Part shown: piece after piece, positions 63,244 to 64,000 of the stretch
How the letters are laid out: the number at the start of each line of letters is the position of its first letter
Numbering within the stretch: the first letter of the stretch is position 1
Origin: Chryseobacterium balustinum
GTDB lineage: Bacteria > Bacteroidota > Bacteroidia > Flavobacteriales > Weeksellaceae
Direction of reading: 5' to 3'
Assembly (NCBI RefSeq): GCF_900168205.1
Contig: NZ_FUZE01000013.1
Span: 1 to 64,000, forward strand
DNA length: 64,000 bases
Notes under the pieces: generated by a model
Seen by the model: the letters and a program-made list of their open reading frames with translations, nothing else
Told to the model about the DNA's origin: nothing
Databases searched by the model: none
Made by a program: the position numbers and the translations under genes

Positions 63244-64000
63244 ATGAGATTAATTACCTACAACGTCAACGGCATCAGAGCTGCTTTTACGAAAGATTTT
63301 TTAGGATGGCTGAAAACTGCCGATCCGGATATTATCTGCATTCAGGAAAGTAAAGCAGGAAACGATCAGATTGATACAGAAAGTCTTGAAAAAGCAGGAT
63401 ATCACAGTTATTGGCATTCTGCACAGAGAAAAGGATACAGCGGAGTCGGAATTGCATCTAAAACAAAACCCAATCATGTAGAATATGGTTGCGGAATTGA
63501 AAGCTATGATAACGAAGGAAGAATCATCCGTGCAGATTTTGATGGATTTTCAGTAATTTCTGTCTATGTTCCTTCTGCTTCAAATATCGAAAGACTGGAA
63601 TTTAAGATGCAGTTTTGCCATGACTTTTTAGAGTATATTAAAAATTTAAAGAAAGAAATTCCGAATTTGATTATTTCCGGAGATTTTAATATCTGTCATC
63701 AGGCGATTGACATTCATAATCCTATAGGTTTGAAAAACACTTCCGGCTTTTTGCCAATGGAAAGAGAATGGATGACCAACTTCATCGAAGAATGTGAATT
63801 GATAGACAGTTTCAGGCTCTTTAATAACGAACCAGACAATTATACCTGGTGGAGCTACCGACAAAATGCAAGAGCCAATAATAAAGGTTGGAGGTTAGAT
63901 TATAACTTTGCTTCTTATTCTTTAAAAGATAAACTCAGTAGAGCCGTTATTTTAAAGGAAGCCGTGCATTCTGATCATTGTCCTACCTTAATCGAGTTTA
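63244..64000 (+). CDS. xth: Exodeoxyribonuclease III / AP endonuclease (runs off the window)
   Basis: The frame opens at ATG 63244 (MRLITYNVNGIRAAFTKDFL) and is still open at the window end. About 252 codons are visible and nearly the whole protein is present. The EEP-fold motifs are YNVNGIRAA, IICIQESKA (metal Glu), KGYSGVGIASK, LIISGDFNICH (Asp-x-Asn), NYTWWSYRQNARANNKGWRLDY and the final SDHCPTLIEF. It cuts at abasic sites in base-excision repair and removes 3' blocks. The C-terminal end lies just past 64000. Confidence 0.95.
   Translation, partial: MRLITYNVNGIRAAFTKDFLGWLKTADPDIICIQESKAGNDQIDTESLEKAGYHSYWHSAQRKGYSGVGIASKTKPNHVEYGCGIESYDNEGRIIRADFDGFSVISVYVPSASNIERLEFKMQFCHDFLEYIKNLKKEIPNLIISGDFNICHQAIDIHNPIGLKNTSGFLPMEREWMTNFIEECELIDSFRLFNNEPDNYTWWSYRQNARANNKGWRLDYNFASYSLKDKLSRAVILKEAVHSDHCPTLIEF

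Overview
The window reads as a chromosomal segment of a low-GC flavobacterium (Bacteroidota), most like the Chryseobacterium/Weeksellaceae group. The grounds are type IX secretion (T9SS) C-terminal sorting domains, a PorX orthologue, an LpxC-FabZ fusion, a hybrid two-component system protein (propeller, kinase, receiver and AraC HTH in one chain), many SusC/TonB-like outer-membrane barrels, TAnnTTTG-type -7 promoter boxes and very few Shine-Dalgarno sites. The genus is inferred from overall resemblance, since no rRNA is present.

Region 1 (1-5100) is a scrap-yard next to dnaK. It holds a damaged secreted-protein gene, a 5' piece of another secreted gene fused to a remnant that looks like an IS1182-type transposase, and a decayed integrative element on the minus strand: zinc-ribbon/double-HTH protein, tyrosine recombinase, membrane protein, excisionase-like HTH protein and a primase-helicase gene (DUF5906-like) that carries a deletion/frameshift, an in-frame stop and a truncation.

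Region 2 (5100-31000) is mostly core: dnaK, ppk1 and ppx (polyphosphate metabolism), a large T9SS-exported choice-of-anchor protein, an orphan PD-(D/E)XK-like nuclease gene, mrp-nifU (Fe-S assembly), two TonB-receptor-like barrels, a GH92 mannosidase, a phytanoyl-CoA-dioxygenase-like oxygenase, a dicarboxylate/glutamate symporter, a BON-domain lipoprotein with a BON/SH3 partner, and a DUF6261-like gene.

Region 3 (31000-36900) is accessory: a 4 x 42-bp tandem repeat, a small membrane protein followed by a possible HEPN-type (RX4H) protein, REP-like palindromes, a CocE/NonD hydrolase whose 3' end and downstream spacer have been tandemly duplicated (about 375 bp), and an alkylation-repair pair (AraC-Ogt 'Ada' and AlkB).

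Region 4 (36900-48900) has speB and speA (agmatine/putrescine route) around a HAD phosphatase, a tyrosine phosphatase / thiamine pyrophosphokinase / cobalamin adenosyltransferase overlapping trio, an unknown 242-aa protein, hemB, a small T9SS protein, a NatAB-type ABC exporter, a porin-like barrel and sucD.

Region 5 (48900-64000) contains the lipid A cluster (lpxD, lpxC-fabZ, lpxA, a small secreted protein, efp, a second LpxD-like gene), an HD hydrolase, divergent porX, a LamG/T9SS protein with a giant hybrid sensor upstream of it, a small lipoprotein and the start of exodeoxyribonuclease III. Several families of intergenic palindromes recur across the window. No tRNA, rRNA or CRISPR array was seen. 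No clearly new multi-gene system stands out; the best leads are the RX4H/membrane pair, the nuclease gene, the 42-bp repeat array and the shared structured intergenic elements.
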